Shown in pieces: positions 9,762-19,501 of a stretch of DNA of 64,000 nucleotides; positions within the stretch are counted from its first letter, which is position 1; every line of letters begins with the position of its first letter. A model generated the notes under the pieces. That model was not told the origin of the DNA. It did no database searches and worked only from the letters and a program-made list of their open reading frames with translations. Made by a program: the position numbers and the translations under genes. Source of the stretch: Sphingobacteriales bacterium 50-39 (GTDB lineage Bacteria; Bacteroidota; Bacteroidia; Chitinophagales; Chitinophagaceae). The stretch is taken from NCBI GenBank assembly GCA_001898505.1, contig MKTZ01000021.1, positions 165,151 through 229,150 of the forward strand, read 5' to 3'.

Positions 9762-9950
9762 GTAGTAGTTCTTTAAATCACGGTAAAAAAAGTCGCTAAA
9801 ATCTTGCTATAAATCGAAGATTTATCTAACTTAAGAGAGTGAATGCTAAATAAATGTTATTACTTTTTAGATAAATCACGAAAGAGCGAATTGCGACGTA
9901 ATTTTACATAGCGAAACAGAAGTGAAAAGAAGGGTAGAAAATCGAAGTAA
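9762..9950 (+). ncRNA. Candidate structured RNA, upstream unit
   Basis: AT-rich stretch with nested pairing. GTCGC (9792-9796) pairs with GCGAC (9893-9897), TTGCT (9804-9808) with AGCGA (9885-9889 region), and an 11-bp perfect stem joins GATTTATCTAA (9819-9829) to TTAGATAAATC (9867-9877). This gives a rod about 106 nt long with internal loops, loosely like 6S RNA, though I cannot assign a family. The start is inferred from the promoter-like motif. No terminator is seen before the second promoter, so the transcript may continue to 10081. Confidence 0.35.
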
Positions 9951-9952
9951 TA

Positions 9953-9968
9953 TTGGCACCTGTTTTGC
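9953..9968 (+). promoter_or_regulatory. Sigma-54 (RpoN) promoter
   Basis: TTGGCACCTGTTTTGC has GG at 9955-9956 and GC at 9967-9968 with exactly 10 bp between them, and a near-consensus TGGCAC..TTGC. The predicted start is about 12 bp downstream, near 9980. An activator-binding site was not identified. Confidence 0.55.
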
Positions 9969-9979
9969 GTTATATAGAT

Positions 9980-10081
9980 CATTAAGTAGTCTTTTCTATT
10001 TGACTCACATAAAGCAGTCAATTTTCTCATAAGCAGTTAGTTTTGGTTACGACCCCTGTTTCTACAGGGGTTTATTTTTTT
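9980..10081 (+). ncRNA. Candidate ~100-nt small RNA with intrinsic terminator
   Basis: Bounded by the sigma-54-type promoter and a textbook terminator. No open frame or start codon of note is present. Two direct repeats, AAGCAGTCA and AAGCAGTTA, sit 20 bp apart near 10011 and 10031 and could be single-stranded target-pairing segments. Both ends are inferred from sequence signals only. Confidence 0.45.
10052..10081 (+). terminator. Intrinsic terminator of the small RNA locus
   Basis: Perfect 8-bp stem ACCCCTGT/ACAGGGGT with loop TTCT, followed directly by TTATTTTTTT. Confidence 0.85.
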
Positions 10082-10103
10082 GTGGCCACAAAAAAATAAA
10101 CCC
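10068..10103. repeat. 36-bp perfect palindrome
   Basis: The half-site GGGTTTATTTTTTTGTGG (10068-10085) is followed immediately by its exact reverse complement (10086-10103). It shares its left end with the terminator stem. It could act as a bidirectional terminator or a cruciform; the A-run would serve transcripts coming from the right. Confidence 0.9.
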
Positions 10104-10203
10104 GCGGTCGCTTGCGACCGCCATCATTAAACCTAAAGTCTTCAGGATCGCGCCCGCGATCCGTCACGCCTGGCAAAAGTCTATAAAAGACTATAAATGT
10201 CTC

Positions 10204-10602
10204 CTAAACACTTCTAAGAAAGAAAATAGTAGACACCCCATAACCCACTCCCGCTCCAATCATATCCGCAATAATATCCACCGTATCAAAGTCCCGAAAA
10301 GGTATCCAGTACTTCTGTACAAACTCCATCCCAATGCCGAGCGCATTTCCCACCATAAAGATGAAAAAGAACCATCTAAGTAGTTTCTTAGTGGAAAGGG
10401 GCCGGGTGCTGAGATAAAAATTCCACAACAGCACAAATCCGCCAAATAGGGTGATATGAACGAACTTGTCGAATTGAGGAATGGAGAAATGGGATTCATT
10501 GGGCAACATACTACCGGGAAGGGAGAGAAGGAGAATGACCATGAAGGTCCAGCCAATAGCGGAGTATATTTTCCCTAAGTATTTTTTTAGCAAGTGGATC
10601 AT
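10204..10602 (-). CDS. VanZ-like membrane protein
   Basis: Small integral membrane protein of 132 residues with about four hydrophobic segments. The family marks are the DKFVH motif after the first helix and the GMEFVQKYWIPFRDFDTVDIIADMIG region, here seen as MEFVQ and DIIADMIGAGVGY. VanZ-like proteins are linked to glycopeptide (teicoplanin) tolerance in some Gram-positives, but in Bacteroidota the role is unknown. ATG 10602 is chosen; a GTG four codons upstream (10614) is possible. Confidence 0.8.
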   Translation of the reverse strand: MIHLLKKYLGKIYSAIGWTFMVILLLSLPGSMLPNESHFSIPQFDKFVHITLFGGFVLLWNFYLSTRPLSTKKLLRWFFFIFMVGNALGIGMEFVQKYWIPFRDFDTVDIIADMIGAGVGYGVSTIFFLRSV

Positions 10603-10685
10603 TGTGGAGACCACTAAAAATAAAAAGATGCTAGCGGGAAAAAAAATCTACACTAATAAAAATTTCCTGGGGTGGCGCTGCCGGC

Positions 10686-11504
10686 CTATTGCGATTGCAT
10701 GGTCTTGCCAAGCGACTGCATGCTATCCAGGGTAGGAGTAGGGTTTCCGCCAGCCTTTTCGATGGTGATGGCAAAAGCCTGGGCCTTCTTTGTATCCTTC
10801 ATCTGCAAAATAACCTTATCGTTCCTGGAGTCAAATACACCCAGGTCCGTTGGCTTGCCATCGATGAGCGCCCAGAGTTGGTATTGCTTGTCTGAAGGCA
10901 ACTGGGGCATATTCTTCACCACCAGAAATACATTATTGTTGGTGGAATCCCAGTAAACATTGGCGCTGGATTTGGGTGCGACCTTGGTGCCCACCATATT
11001 GACGACAGTGGTATTGGGGTTCTTGAGGACGTTTGTCTCATTGACGATGGCCTCAAGGGTTTTTTGGGTAGAATTCAGCTCATCGTGTAAAGCAGCGTTG
11101 CTGCTCTTCAGGTCCTCGTTCTGTTTATGGGACTGGTACGTAAACCAGGCCAGAACGACGAGCAGAATGACGGATGCGGCCGCGACGAAGCGCAGCAGGC
11201 CGGAAGAACCTCTTTTTTCATTTGCCATGGTGATTATTTTAGGTGGATTTGAAGAAACAGATTCGGGGACGTCCCTTGTGGCGTCCGAAATAGCTTCTAA
11301 AACCTTCACCTTAACCCCCATAGGAGGCTGCATGGCCTGCTCCGAGGCATGCTTTTCAAGCCCTTCCTCAAAATCCCTTCTTGCTGCTACTAATTCGGGA
11401 TATTGAGTGCATAGCTGCTCAAACTCAGCCTTTTCTGACTCACTCGCCAGCCCCAACACATAAGCTTCGATTATGCCGCTCCCTATGTACTCTTTTATAT
11501 TCAA
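10686..11504 (-). CDS. RskA-type anti-sigma factor
   Basis: Single-pass membrane protein of 272 residues, predicted to hold the adjacent ECF sigma factor inactive. A cytoplasmic N-terminal region (about 1-100) with the ZAS-like helix start MNIKEYIGSGIIEAYVLG precedes one transmembrane helix (about 104-123), a short coiled coil and an extracytoplasmic RskA domain. That domain contains the typical QYQLWALIDGKP and LGVFD strands. The gene starts 1 bp after the sigma-factor stop, indicating translational coupling. The inducing signal is unknown. Confidence 0.88.
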   Translation of the reverse strand: MNIKEYIGSGIIEAYVLGLASESEKAEFEQLCTQYPELVAARRDFEEGLEKHASEQAMQPPMGVKVKVLEAISDATRDVPESVSSNPPKIITMANEKRGSSGLLRFVAAASVILLVVLAWFTYQSHKQNEDLKSSNAALHDELNSTQKTLEAIVNETNVLKNPNTTVVNMVGTKVAPKSSANVYWDSTNNNVFLVVKNMPQLPSDKQYQLWALIDGKPTDLGVFDSRNDKVILQMKDTKKAQAFAITIEKAGGNPTPTLDSMQSLGKTMQSQ

Positions 11505-11505
11505 T

Positions 11506-12057
11506 TTATTGCAAATATTCTCTTAGTTGTAACAACGCATTTCTGATCCTGGTTTTTACGGTGCCGAGCGGGACAGACATCATTTCCGCTATTTCTTCGT
11601 GCGTAAAGCCTTTAAAATAAGCCAGTTCCACCAGGACCCTGTGTTCTGGCCTCAGCTTTTCCAGCACTTTTTTTAGTCCGATGTTATCAACATTGAGCTG
11701 GATGGACTGGTCGGCCGTGCCCTTATATACGTTGTCCGGGAGCTCCTGGTTTTTTTGCGCGTTCTGATAGCTCTTGGAACGCAGGGTATCGATCGACGCA
11801 TTGCGGGCAATATTCAGCATCCAGGTGAAAAGCCTTCCCTTTGTCTGGTCGTAGGTATCGATCTTTCTGTAGATGTTGATAAACACTTCCTGCAGGACAT
11901 CGCTGGCTAACTCCGCATTGTCTGTAATAATCTGTTTTATAATGCTATAGAGGGCGCCTGCGTAATTATCATACAAGGTACTGAACGCCTGATTATCCCT
12001 TCTTTTCAAGGCAAGGACAAGCTCCTGTTCAGTATTATAGCTAGTAGATATTCCCAA
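11506..12057 (-). CDS. ECF RNA polymerase sigma factor (SigK-like)
   Basis: Group 4 sigma factor of 183 residues. Region 2 is visible in DVLQEVFINIYRKID and the following TWMLNIARNASIDTLR. Region 4 is visible in LRPEHRVLVELAYFKG and the helix-turn-helix FTHEEIAEMMSVPLGTVKTR. It sits directly upstream of its RskA-type anti-sigma factor, so the pair probably forms an autoregulated stress-response unit. Start ATG 12057. Confidence 0.93.
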   Translation of the reverse strand: MGISTSYNTEQELVLALKRRDNQAFSTLYDNYAGALYSIIKQIITDNAELASDVLQEVFINIYRKIDTYDQTKGRLFTWMLNIARNASIDTLRSKSYQNAQKNQELPDNVYKGTADQSIQLNVDNIGLKKVLEKLRPEHRVLVELAYFKGFTHEEIAEMMSVPLGTVKTRIRNALLQLREYLQ

Positions 12058-12099
12058 AATATATAGGATAGAGACACTAAATATAATAAAAATAACAGA

Positions 12100-12477
12100 T
12101 TAGTGCACCACCTTGGCATAGGCAGCTGCATCCATTAACTTATCCAGGTCGGCAGGGTCTTTTACCGTCATTTTGACCATCCACCCCTCTCCGTATGGGT
12201 CGGAATTGACCAGCTCGGGGGCGTCGGTGAGGGCGGGGTTGACTTCGGTGATGGTTCCGGCTACGGGCAGATAAAGGTCGGATACGGTCTTTACGGCCTC
12301 TACGGTCCCGAATACAGTTTCCGCGGCAAGGGATTTGCCCACTGTCTCGATCTCTACATAAACAATATCACCTAATTCCTTTTGTGCAAATTCGGTGATG
12401 CCAATGATGGCTGTATCACCTTCCAGGCGTATCCATTCATGATCTTTCGTGTAGCGTAAATTCTCGGGGAAATTCAT
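12100..12477 (-). CDS. gcvH: Glycine cleavage system H protein
   Basis: Lipoyl carrier of 125 residues that shuttles the aminomethyl group between the P, T and L proteins of glycine cleavage. The lipoylation site is Lys63 in [10 protein letters not shown]. The start [15 protein letters not shown] is the usual family start; the frame is open eight codons upstream (ATG 12501) but those residues are not family-like. The other glycine cleavage genes are not in the window. Confidence 0.96.
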   Translation of the reverse strand: MNFPENLRYTKDHEWIRLEGDTAIIGITEFAQKELGDIVYVEIETVGKSLAAETVFGTVEAVKTVSDLYLPVAGTITEVNPALTDAPELVNSDPYGEGWMVKMTVKDPADLDKLMDAAAYAKVVH

Positions 12478-12529
12478 GGTGAGTTTGATTTTGTGATGCA
12501 AATATTATGAAAACGAATGAAATTAAAAA

Positions 12530-13228
12530 CTACCTATTTATCAATCTCATTTTCAATATACGAATCTCTTGTAATGGGCGATCATTTGGCCGGCCGCTGG
12601 TGGGTGCGGCCGCAATGGAATCCACCACATCCATTCCACGGATGACCTCTCCAAATACGGTGTATCCCTGATCGAGATGGGGGGCTCCTCCGAGGGACTG
12701 ATAAACGGCCCGCTGGTCTTCGGGGATCTTTCTTCCCTTGAGCCTGAACTGTTCTATGGAATCCAGGCCAGCGGGACTGAACACCTTACCCTGGACGATA
12801 TAGAACTGGCTGCCGCTGCTGGCCTTTTGAGGATTTACATCGTCTCCTTCCCTGGCTGCGGCCAAAGCTCCTCTTTTGTGAAAAAGGAAAGTCCGGAATT
12901 CCGCCGGAACGGTATAAGCGGGACCGCCATCTCCCAGGGACGCGCCGGCTGTAGCATGCTTACTGTTGGGGTCCCCCGCCTGGATCATAAACCGGCGGAT
13001 GACACGATGAAATAAGATGCTGTCATAATACCCTTTCTTTACCAGCGTCCGAAAATTGCCGCTGTGTAAAGGGGTGGAGTCGGACAAGCGAAGTATAATA
13101 GTACCTCTGGTAGTGATCATCTCTACATCCTTGTGCAGATCATGCTTTCGCAGGCCACCGGCCAGTCTGGGATTACAGGAATATATGGTGATAACAGCGA
13201 GGACGAGCAGGGAAATGCCAAAGCGCAT
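12530..13228 (-). CDS. Cyclophilin-type peptidyl-prolyl isomerase, lipoprotein
   Basis: Exported cyclophilin of 232 residues that should catalyse cis-trans isomerisation of prolyl bonds in the periplasm. The N-terminus has a hydrophobic stretch ending in a lipobox-like YSC (Cys18), suggesting lipid anchoring. Cyclophilin motifs are FHRVIRRFMIQAGD, SGSQFYI and the late GYTVFGEVIRGMDVVD. An insertion around VFSPAGLDSIEQF is typical of Bacteroidota members. Confidence 0.9.
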   Translation of the reverse strand: MRFGISLLVLAVITIYSCNPRLAGGLRKHDLHKDVEMITTRGTIILRLSDSTPLHSGNFRTLVKKGYYDSILFHRVIRRFMIQAGDPNSKHATAGASLGDGGPAYTVPAEFRTFLFHKRGALAAAREGDDVNPQKASSGSQFYIVQGKVFSPAGLDSIEQFRLKGRKIPEDQRAVYQSLGGAPHLDQGYTVFGEVIRGMDVVDSIAAAPTSGRPNDRPLQEIRILKMRLINR

Positions 13229-13238
13229 AAGCAGCGGG

Positions 13239-13586
13239 TTAAAATCCTATGTTCTCGAAATATAGCAAAATATGATCTTTCAGGAAATTCTCTTGCTCTG
13301 GCATGGTCATTACGGGAAGGGCTTTCAATTGCCTGAAATGGGGCCAGCCATCCTCATCCACGCGCTCCAGCTCGTAGTAGCCGCTCTGACGAAATAATGA
13401 GCAGACAGCTATATGCATGAGGTCCTGCTTCTGCTCCTTCGAAAATTTATTTCTCAACTCTCCGAACTCCTGGATGCCAACGAGAAAAAGGATGGTTTCC
13501 ATATCGGGCTTTTTCCCGAATCTTTCCACCAGCCGTGCTTCCAGGTTCCACCACCGCGTCTGCAGGTCGTCTTGTGCTTGTTGCAT
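13239..13586 (-). CDS. Conserved small protein of unknown function
   Basis: A 115-residue soluble protein with no signal or membrane segment. The segment METILFLVGIQEFG and the later DLMHIAVCSLF resemble a short protein I recall as widespread in Bacteroidota, but I cannot name a function. ATG 13586 is chosen because a TAnnTTTG box lies 4 bp in front of it and the extended frame (to 13649) runs through a structured repeat. Its leader carries that repeat. Confidence 0.75.
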   Translation of the reverse strand: MQQAQDDLQTRWWNLEARLVERFGKKPDMETILFLVGIQEFGELRNKFSKEQKQDLMHIAVCSLFRQSGYYELERVDEDGWPHFRQLKALPVMTMPEQENFLKDHILLYFENIGF

Positions 13587-13590
13587 GACG

Positions 13591-13598
13591 CAAAGGTA
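13591..13598 (-). promoter_or_regulatory. Candidate -7 box close to the small-protein start
   Basis: TACCTTTG on the minus strand matches TAnnTTTG exactly and ends 4 bp before ATG 13586, implying a very short or absent leader if used. Confidence 0.4.
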
Positions 13599-13607
13599 CG
13601 GAATATG

Positions 13608-13692
13608 TGCGGGGATTGGTCTGTATTTGAAGGTAGCCCAATCCCGCAAGGTTCTAATGATTAGGCCTTCGGACGAGCTCCTTCCAGGAGCT
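13608..13692 (-). repeat. Structured intergenic element, copy A
   Basis: Read on the minus strand: hairpin 1 AGCTCCT/AGGAGCT (13676-13692), then CGTCCGAAGGCCTAATCATTAG split as GTCCGAAGGCC plus AATCATTAG (13654-13662 end), then hairpin 2. The second stem CCAATCCCGCA/TGCGGGGATTGG encloses a loop beginning, on the plus strand, TCTGTATTTGAAGGTAGC. It points toward the downstream small-protein gene. Confidence 0.75.
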
Positions 13693-13697
13693 TGGGG

Positions 13698-14030
13698 CTA
13701 GATCTTTTCGACGACGACGGCTGTTCCGTAGGCCAGTACTTCGGTGACACCATTCATCACTTCGTTAGCGTCGTAGCGCATGTTGACGATGGCATTTGCG
13801 CCCCGCTCCGCCGCATGTTGCATCATGTATTGAAAAGCTTCTTCCCTCGTCTTTTCACAAAGGTCTACATAGATAGATATCTGTCCACCAAAGAGTGTCT
13901 GTAATCCGCCGGCGATGTTGCCAAGTACGCTGCGGCTGCGTACGGTGATGCCCCGTACTACGCCGAGGTTGCGTGAGATGCGATAGCCTTCGAGATTGGT
14001 GCTGGTGGTGATCATGGTCTGGTCGAGCAT
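13698..14030 (-). CDS. YbjQ/UPF0145-family protein
   Basis: A 110-residue protein of the putative heavy-metal-binding YbjQ family, which forms homo-oligomers of unknown function. Family motifs are GVVRGITVRSRSV, the helix REEAFQYMMQHAAERGANAIVNMRYD (seen here as AERGANAI and NMRYDANEV) and the final strand EVLAYGTAVVVE. No metal-binding residues can be assigned with confidence. ATG 14030 is used; an internal ATG five codons in is also plausible. Confidence 0.88.
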   Translation of the reverse strand: MLDQTMITTSTNLEGYRISRNLGVVRGITVRSRSVLGNIAGGLQTLFGGQISIYVDLCEKTREEAFQYMMQHAAERGANAIVNMRYDANEVMNGVTEVLAYGTAVVVEKI

Positions 14031-14092
14031 ATGAGAGGTTTTGTGCTAAAAATACGCTTTTACAATGCTATCTTTACCAAAAATCTCAGAAG

Positions 14093-15361
14093 ATGTTACA
14101 GTTGGCAGTTATCCGTCAGGACCCGGAGTTTGTAAAGGAGAGGCTGGGGGTGAGAAATTTCACTGACACGGACCTGGTAGACAAGATCATAAAGCTGGAT
14201 GACCAGCGCAAGAAGTTGCAATTAGAGTCCGATACTACCCAATCCAAAATTAATTCTACATCAAAGGAAATAGGCCAACTGATGGCCAAAGGGCAGAAAC
14301 AGGAGGCCGAAGGGAAGAAGCAGGAGGTGGCGGACTTGAAATCTTCATTAGGGCCGATAGCAGAACAGCTTGCTGCAGTGGAAGAGGAGCTGAATGCTAC
14401 GCTGATACGGCTGCCCAATCTTCCTGCTGCGGCTGTCCCCTGGGGTAAGACGCCTGCGGACAATGTCACTATTCGGGAAGGGGGAATAAAACCCAACTTG
14501 CCCAAGACGGCCCAGCCGCACTGGGACCTGGCTAAAAAATACAATCTCATCGACTTTGAGCTGGGAAATAAGGTCACGGGCAGCGGTTTTCCGGTCTATA
14601 TCAACAAGGGGGCGAGGTTGCAAAGGGCCATGATCCAGTATTTTTTGGATTACAATACGGCTGCGGGGTATACGGAATACCAGCCGCCGATCATGGTGAA
14701 TGAAGCTTCGGCCCGTGGTACGGGACAATTGCCGGATAAGGAAGGGCAGATGTATTATGTGGGCGAAGACAACCTCTATCTGATACCTACGGCGGAGGTA
14801 CCTGTGACGAATATCTATCGGGACGAGATCTTAAAAGAAACGCAGCTGCCGATAAAGATGACTGCTTATACGCCCTGTTTTCGCCGGGAAGCGGGCAGCT
14901 ATGGCAAAGATGTGCGGGGGCTCAATCGTCTGCATCAGTTCGACAAAGTGGAGATCGTGCAGCTGGTGCATCCATCCACGAGCTATGAAGTGTTGGAGGA
15001 TATGGTAGCGCATGTGGAGAAGCTGTTGCTGTCGCTGGAGCTGCCCTATCGTATCCTGCGGCTCTGCGGTGGGGATATGGGTTTTACCTCTGCCATGACC
15101 TATGATTTCGAGGTGTACAGCGCTGCGCAGGAAAAATGGCTGGAGGTCAGCTCGGTGAGCAATTTCGAAGCATTCCAGACCAATCGGATGAAGGCGCGGT
15201 TCAAGGATGGCGGTGGGAAAACGCAGCTGGTGCATTCTTTAAATGGAAGCTCGCTGGCCCTGCCGCGTATTGTGGCATGTCTGCTGGAGAATCATCAGGC
15301 GGAAGATCATATTGCTCTGCCCAAGGCGCTGCACAGCTATTTTGGAGCGGACAGAATATAG
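14093..15361 (+). CDS. serS: Seryl-tRNA synthetase
   Basis: Class II aminoacyl-tRNA synthetase of 422 residues that charges tRNA-Ser. The N-terminal long coiled-coil arm (about 25-110) binds the tRNA variable arm. Motif 2 is FRREAGSYGKDVRGLNRLHQF and motif 3 is NGSSLALPRIVACLLEN, seen here in shorter form as RREAGSYGKD and SLALPRIVA. TAEVP is the expected serine-binding stretch. A perfect terminator follows 20 bp downstream. Confidence 0.97.
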   Translation: MLQLAVIRQDPEFVKERLGVRNFTDTDLVDKIIKLDDQRKKLQLESDTTQSKINSTSKEIGQLMAKGQKQEAEGKKQEVADLKSSLGPIAEQLAAVEEELNATLIRLPNLPAAAVPWGKTPADNVTIREGGIKPNLPKTAQPHWDLAKKYNLIDFELGNKVTGSGFPVYINKGARLQRAMIQYFLDYNTAAGYTEYQPPIMVNEASARGTGQLPDKEGQMYYVGEDNLYLIPTAEVPVTNIYRDEILKETQLPIKMTAYTPCFRREAGSYGKDVRGLNRLHQFDKVEIVQLVHPSTSYEVLEDMVAHVEKLLLSLELPYRILRLCGGDMGFTSAMTYDFEVYSAAQEKWLEVSSVSNFEAFQTNRMKARFKDGGGKTQLVHSLNGSSLALPRIVACLLENHQAEDHIALPKALHSYFGADRI

Positions 15362-15381
15362 TTATGATTTGTTTTCACAAG

Positions 15382-15415
15382 CCTCATGCACTCCGCTGCA
15401 TGAGGTTTCTCTTTT
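15382..15415 (+). terminator. Intrinsic terminator after serS
   Basis: Perfect 9-bp stem CCTCATGCA/TGCATGAGG with a 6-nt loop, followed by TTTCTCTTTT. Confidence 0.88.
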
Positions 15416-15516
15416 AAGAGACCTTTAATACTATCGATAAACTTTTGTGAAAGACGTTCTCTCCTCTATGAAGATCTCTTTTTTCCTCTAATCTTTACCG
15501 GTATAAATCACTTATT

Positions 15517-16158
15517 ATGAAAAAACAATTTTACCTGCTGTCAGCGGGATTGCTACTCGTATGTATTGCCCATGCCCAGCTCAAAAAGGGAGATATTCTG
15601 CTGGGTGGGAACGTCAATTTTTACGATGCACATTCAACCACCGGGGGCACTAATGAAATCAATAAGCAAACAAGTTATTCGCTGATGCCATCCATTGGAC
15701 GGGCGGTGAAGGACGGGCTTGTTGTGGGCTTTAGCCTCACCTATAGTCATAACAAGTATATAACTGGCGGCACGCCCAGGTCGGTTAATGTTTCGGATAC
15801 TTATGGATTGGGTGTTTTTGCGCGGAAATATAAGATCCTGGGGGCAGGCTTTGCTCTTTTTGGAGAGGGCAGTTTGGGCGGCCAATATACCCCTGCCAAT
15901 AATTATACTGAGGGCTATCCTAAACCACCGGCTACCAAGACGTACTCGATCCTGGCCGGATTCTACCCGGGCATTGCCTATTTCATCAGTCCGCATGTAC
16001 AGTTGGAGACGGGCATCCAAAATCTCGCGTACATGCAATACCAACATGCCAATTACGGACAAAGCCCCAACGCTACGAAATCGCATTATTTCCAGGTGGG
16101 GACCAACTTCAGTCAGGCGCTGCAGAACTTCGTCATTGGGATCAAGTGGGTCATATAG
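15517..16158 (+). CDS. Outer-membrane beta-barrel protein
   Basis: Exported protein of 213 residues with signal peptide MKKQFYLLSAGLLLVCIAHAQ-like N-terminus (cleavage after AHA). The mature part alternates polar and aromatic residues in short strands, for example VVGFSLTYSHNKY, and ends on a hydrophobic strand IGIKWVI as expected for an 8-stranded barrel. No function can be assigned. A paralogue with the same LKKGDILLGG-like start follows 24 bp downstream. Confidence 0.75.
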   Translation: MKKQFYLLSAGLLLVCIAHAQLKKGDILLGGNVNFYDAHSTTGGTNEINKQTSYSLMPSIGRAVKDGLVVGFSLTYSHNKYITGGTPRSVNVSDTYGLGVFARKYKILGAGFALFGEGSLGGQYTPANNYTEGYPKPPATKTYSILAGFYPGIAYFISPHVQLETGIQNLAYMQYQHANYGQSPNATKSHYFQVGTNFSQALQNFVIGIKWVI

Positions 16159-16182
16159 TCTTTATTCTTCCAAATTATTTAT

Positions 16183-16866
16183 ATGATTAAATATATCTAT
16201 CTGCTAACAGCGGGCCTGCTGGTGTTTTGCACCGGGCGCGCGCAGATCAAAAAAGGGCAAGCGTTGCTGGGGTGCAGCATCCAATTTAGCAATCACAACA
16301 GTACATATCCGACCCCGGATTATAGCAAGGGGAATACGACCATTGTGGCTCCGTCGGTGGGGTGGGCGATCAAAGACAATCTCGAATTTGGCGGCAGATT
16401 ATTGTATTCGCATTCAAAAGAGGATCAATATATCAATTTCCAGGGGACGACCCCGCCGTATATATACAGGAATTATTATGAATCCAACAATTATGGGCTC
16501 GCCGTCTATATCCGGCGGTACACGGACCTGGGTCATGGCTTTGCATTCTATGCGGAGGGTGGTCTAACGGGAATGGGCGGTCGTAGAAAACTCGAAAATG
16601 ATACGGTGCCTGGTTTATATATAGATCAAAAGATGTGGTCTGTCACAGCTTCTTTTACAGGAGGTATGGTTTATCGTGTAGCGAGTCGATGGATGCTCGA
16701 GGCTGGATTTGCGAGTCTGGTAAGTGCGGGCTATACGTATTTTAGTGATAAGGGGGAGGATGCGAATTCGAACGTTAACCCAAGTAAATCCAATACTATT
16801 GCCATGGGAACTACGCTGAGCCGGCCGCTGAGCAGTTTCACCGTAGGCTGCAGATATATATTATAG
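16183..16866 (+). CDS. Outer-membrane beta-barrel protein, paralogue of the preceding gene
   Basis: A 227-residue protein with a signal peptide (MIKYIYLLTAGLLVFCTGRAQ region) and the same opening after cleavage, IKKGQALLGC, as the preceding gene. Strand-like segments such as WAIKDNLEFGGRLLYSHSKE and the C-terminal SSFTVGCRYIL support a small barrel. The two genes probably arose by tandem duplication and share one transcript ended by the hairpin at 16873-16902. Confidence 0.72.
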   Translation: MIKYIYLLTAGLLVFCTGRAQIKKGQALLGCSIQFSNHNSTYPTPDYSKGNTTIVAPSVGWAIKDNLEFGGRLLYSHSKEDQYINFQGTTPPYIYRNYYESNNYGLAVYIRRYTDLGHGFAFYAEGGLTGMGGRRKLENDTVPGLYIDQKMWSVTASFTGGMVYRVASRWMLEAGFASLVSAGYTYFSDKGEDANSNVNPSKSNTIAMGTTLSRPLSSFTVGCRYIL

Positions 16867-16872
16867 ACACGA

Positions 16873-16902
16873 AGAGTTGTGCGACAGCCGTCGCACAACT
16901 CT
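16873..16902. terminator. 13-bp perfect hairpin between convergent genes
   Basis: AGAGTTGTGCGAC pairs perfectly with GTCGCACAACTCT across loop AGCC. It lies between convergent genes and probably terminates from both sides, though no long T-run follows. Confidence 0.7.
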
Positions 16903-16916
16903 CTATTGAGATATGT

Positions 16917-17120
16917 TTACCAGCCTTGTTTGGCGACGCCGGCTTTGATGGCGGCCAGGGCTTTTTCTTCGCCGAGGAGAGTAGTCAGCTTGTTGCCTTT
17001 GCCGTCGTGGCCTTGCGCCATATAAGCGCCTTTAGCTGTCTTTGTAATGACGGCATCCTGTATGGGTACATTCTTTTCTTTCGTCTTAACGTTGTAGGCC
17101 GTGAGTGTTACCGTTGACAT
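16917..17120 (-). CDS. Small conserved protein of unknown function
   Basis: A 67-residue protein starting MSTVTLTAYNVKTKEKNVP with the central AVITKTAKGAYMAQGHDGKG. Short sequences of this pattern occur in many Bacteroidota as far as I recall, always uncharacterised. No signal peptide, membrane segment or catalytic motif is evident. It lies downstream of gyrB in the same direction but separated by about 150 bp. Confidence 0.7.
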   Translation of the reverse strand: MSTVTLTAYNVKTKEKNVPIQDAVITKTAKGAYMAQGHDGKGNKLTTLLGEEKALAAIKAGVAKQGW

Positions 17121-17271
17121 AGTTTATTGATTTAGTGTCTGCTAATTGAACACAAGATTAGTACCAAATATTGATATTTTATACTATTTAGCGTGTCCGG
17201 CAGGAAAAAAAACTGCTGCCAGACCTCTAAAAGATCAAAATACCCTGTTAGTGTTATGCGGATTGGCAGGT

Positions 17272-19284
<2,013 letters not shown>

Positions 19285-19297
19285 TTAATAGGGTTTG

Positions 19298-19305
19298 CAA
19301 ATGTA
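19298..19305 (-). promoter_or_regulatory. Candidate -7 box of gyrB
   Basis: TACATTTG on the minus strand, 46 bp upstream of the gyrB ATG, matches TAnnTTTG exactly. No clear -33 element is seen. Confidence 0.45.
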
Positions 19306-19320
19306 CGAAAAATAACCCAG

Positions 19321-19360
19321 GTCCTCGCACAGCGAGGACGTCCGAAGGACAATAATTTAG
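19321..19360 (+). repeat. Structured intergenic element, copy G (half element)
   Basis: Hairpin 1 is GTCCTCGC/GCGAGGAC with loop ACA (19321-19339), followed by GTCCGAAGGAC (19340-19350) and AATAATTTAG. The second hairpin of the family is replaced by two other hairpins, CCGGACC/GGTCCGG (19377-19393) and CCCCAAAACC/GGTTTGGGG (19409-19431). It points toward the AraC-type gene and away from gyrB. Confidence 0.65.
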
Positions 19361-19501
19361 CCTCCGTGTAAAGGCCCCGGACCGCGGGTCCGGACATCGT
19401 GAAAAGGCCCCCAAAACCGTCAGGTTTGGGGATAAATTCGTCACATATTTGTCATAAAATACCCCTTCAGGATACCAGCTGTTTTATTGACAATTCTGAG
19501 T

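Larger units (their letters stand above)
9495..10203. other. 709-bp non-coding region between prfA and vanZ
   Basis: No plausible protein is encoded. The first part (9526-9720) is GC-rich with short hairpins, for example GCCTGTAT/ATACAGGC at 9621-9645. The region from about 9720 to 10081 is strongly AT-rich and carries two related sigma-54-like promoters, a long hairpin and a perfect terminator. A 36-bp palindrome follows, then two more perfect hairpins: GCGGTCGC/GCGACCGC at 10104-10121 and GGATCGCG/CGCGATCC at 10145-10162. A CATCATTA box at 10122-10129 directly follows the first of these. The composition break and ordered signals point to RNA gene(s). Confidence 0.7.

Noticed and set aside
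9762..10081. tmRNA or RNase P RNA
   Set aside because: No tRNA-like ends, CCA terminus or tag frame, and none of the conserved RNase P core segments could be recognised.
10122..10129. CATCATTA after a perfect hairpin as an eighth structured-element copy
   Set aside because: The box is incomplete, the small palindrome and second hairpin are missing, and it points into the 3' end of convergent vanZ. It is kept only as a note in the region entry.
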